Shown: positions 63,151-64,000 of the stretch, one piece after another
Position numbering within the stretch: position 1 is the stretch's first letter
Layout: each line of letters begins with the position of its first letter
NCBI GenBank assembly: GCA_963921195.1
Contig: OY992537.1
Coordinates: forward strand, 124,669,347-124,733,346
Length of the DNA stretch: 64,000 bases
Source of the DNA: Pegoplata infirma
Lineage: Eukaryota; Arthropoda; Insecta; Diptera; Anthomyiidae
Direction: 5' to 3'
Notes under the pieces: model-generated
The model's database searches: none
What the model saw: the letters and a program-made list of their open reading frames with translations, nothing else
What the model was told of the DNA's origin: nothing
Made by a program: the position numbers and the translations under genes

Positions 63151-64000
63151 TATAGCGTTATTATTCTAGATAAATTTTGCTTTGGAAAGAATATTTATTT
63201 ATACAGCAAAACATTATCTTGATTCAATGGTTTGGACAAGAGTACAAACTTCGCGGCCATTTTACTCATTTAAATTGGAATTCCGTAAAGGTACCTATTT
63301 GAGATTTTTTTTTTTTACTGAAGGGTCTCATTATTTGAATTTTTTATAACCATTTTTTTAAAAAAAAGGTACCAAAGTAGACTATATAACCAAATGTTGC
63401 CCCTTCAAACTGGAATTTTTACAAAGAACTTTTTTCAGAATGTTTTTCTGCCGGAGAAATTAAAGTCTCTATTTCAGGAAACATAAAAAATACAAAAATT
63501 ACACATGTTTACTCCATTTAACCCCCATAGATTGTGACTTTCCTAAAACCTATACATTGTGGATTTCCGGTAGGTGAGTCAACATTCTAAGTTTCAAGTG
63601 GTTTGGGATGTGCGATGATAAATAAATCAGTCATTCAGTAATAACCCAATTTTTTTTTGACTTCAAATTATAATTTTTGACTGAAGACCTTTTCCCACAC
63701 AATATTAAAATAAACTTTTACATGCCTGTAATTTTTATTTTACATAACAAAAGTTTGACAATTCTCACGATTCCAATAAAAATGAAATTATAATATTAAC
63801 AACCTTTTTTGAAAATTGTTTTATGAATATTTAGACAGAAAAAATAGTACAACTTGCAAAAAAAAATCAACATAAATTTACGCAATTTTATTAACAATTT
63901 TGTTTTTTTTTTCTCCAGAAAACTATCAATCATTAAGACAGTTAAATGCAGTCAGTCAAAATATTTTAACATTTAAAAAAAAAATGTTGTGTAATACAAG
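63151..64000. other. No feature recognised
   Basis: AT-rich sequence to the window edge. No open frame of note, terminal repeat or RNA gene. Confidence 0.45.

Overview
This 64-kb window looks like intergenic or heterochromatic DNA from a higher fly (Diptera, probably a calyptrate). The evidence is very high A+T, pervasive homopolymer runs, no prokaryotic gene organisation, and many short elements that share the layout of Drosophila DINE-1/HINE elements: TATACCCTCC-type subterminal inverted repeats, an AAAGTATATATA block, a GACG/GACA tract, and a 3' hairpin followed by TTACTTGTTTT. I found no host protein-coding gene, tRNA or rRNA. The only long open frame (10105-11373) is the C-terminal part of a LINE reverse transcriptase. 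A second recognisable coding relic is a broken Tc1-like transposase (about 47990-48730, minus strand).

Region by region. 0-2.2 kb: two DINE copies and a CACTCAAAA-type inverted-repeat element carrying a long hairpin. 2.2-12.0 kb: a deeply nested stack. A minus-strand Helitron (3' CTAG at 2242, 5' TC at 12029) contains a 7.1-kb hAT-like element (2341-9479, 8-bp duplication CTCTTCAT). That contains a second hAT-like element (5920-8978), which contains a second Helitron (6734-8415). Further right, a 5'-truncated LINE (10229-11457) sits inside the outer Helitron's tandem array. 12-20 kb: short hAT-type MITEs, a perfect 30-bp inverted-repeat element, degenerate tandem repeats, an array of four hairpins, and DINE copies. 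21-24 kb: a CACTCAAAA element split by a 1.76-kb palindrome. 25-29.7 kb: MITEs, a long hairpin, a GC-richer 54-bp minisatellite, and an inverted-repeat element that has captured a DINE fragment. 29.8-42.3 kb: many DINE copies, two of them split by other inserts, and a 0.7-kb T-rich simple-sequence block. 44.4-45.1 kb: a 21-bp minisatellite flanked by duplicated sequence. 47-54.3 kb: the Tc1-like relic with a PIF/Harbinger-like MITE inside, then a CACTCAAAA element containing a foldback element that itself contains another CACTCAAAA element and a DINE, plus a nearly exact 645-bp tandem duplication. 54.6-64 kb: a DINE copy split by a 1.87-kb palindrome, another CACTCAAAA element, Helitron pieces, a 1.95-kb palindrome and DINE remnants.

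Nothing here works as a gene pathway. The biology is that of competing mobile elements, almost all non-autonomous. The most unusual features are several near-complete palindromes of 0.6-2 kb bounded by intact target-site duplications, and a family of elements that share CACTCAAAA termini but carry different self-complementary internal words. I did not find evidence of a new protein-based system. Transposon assignments rest on termini, duplications and repeat structure read by eye; no database search was possible.
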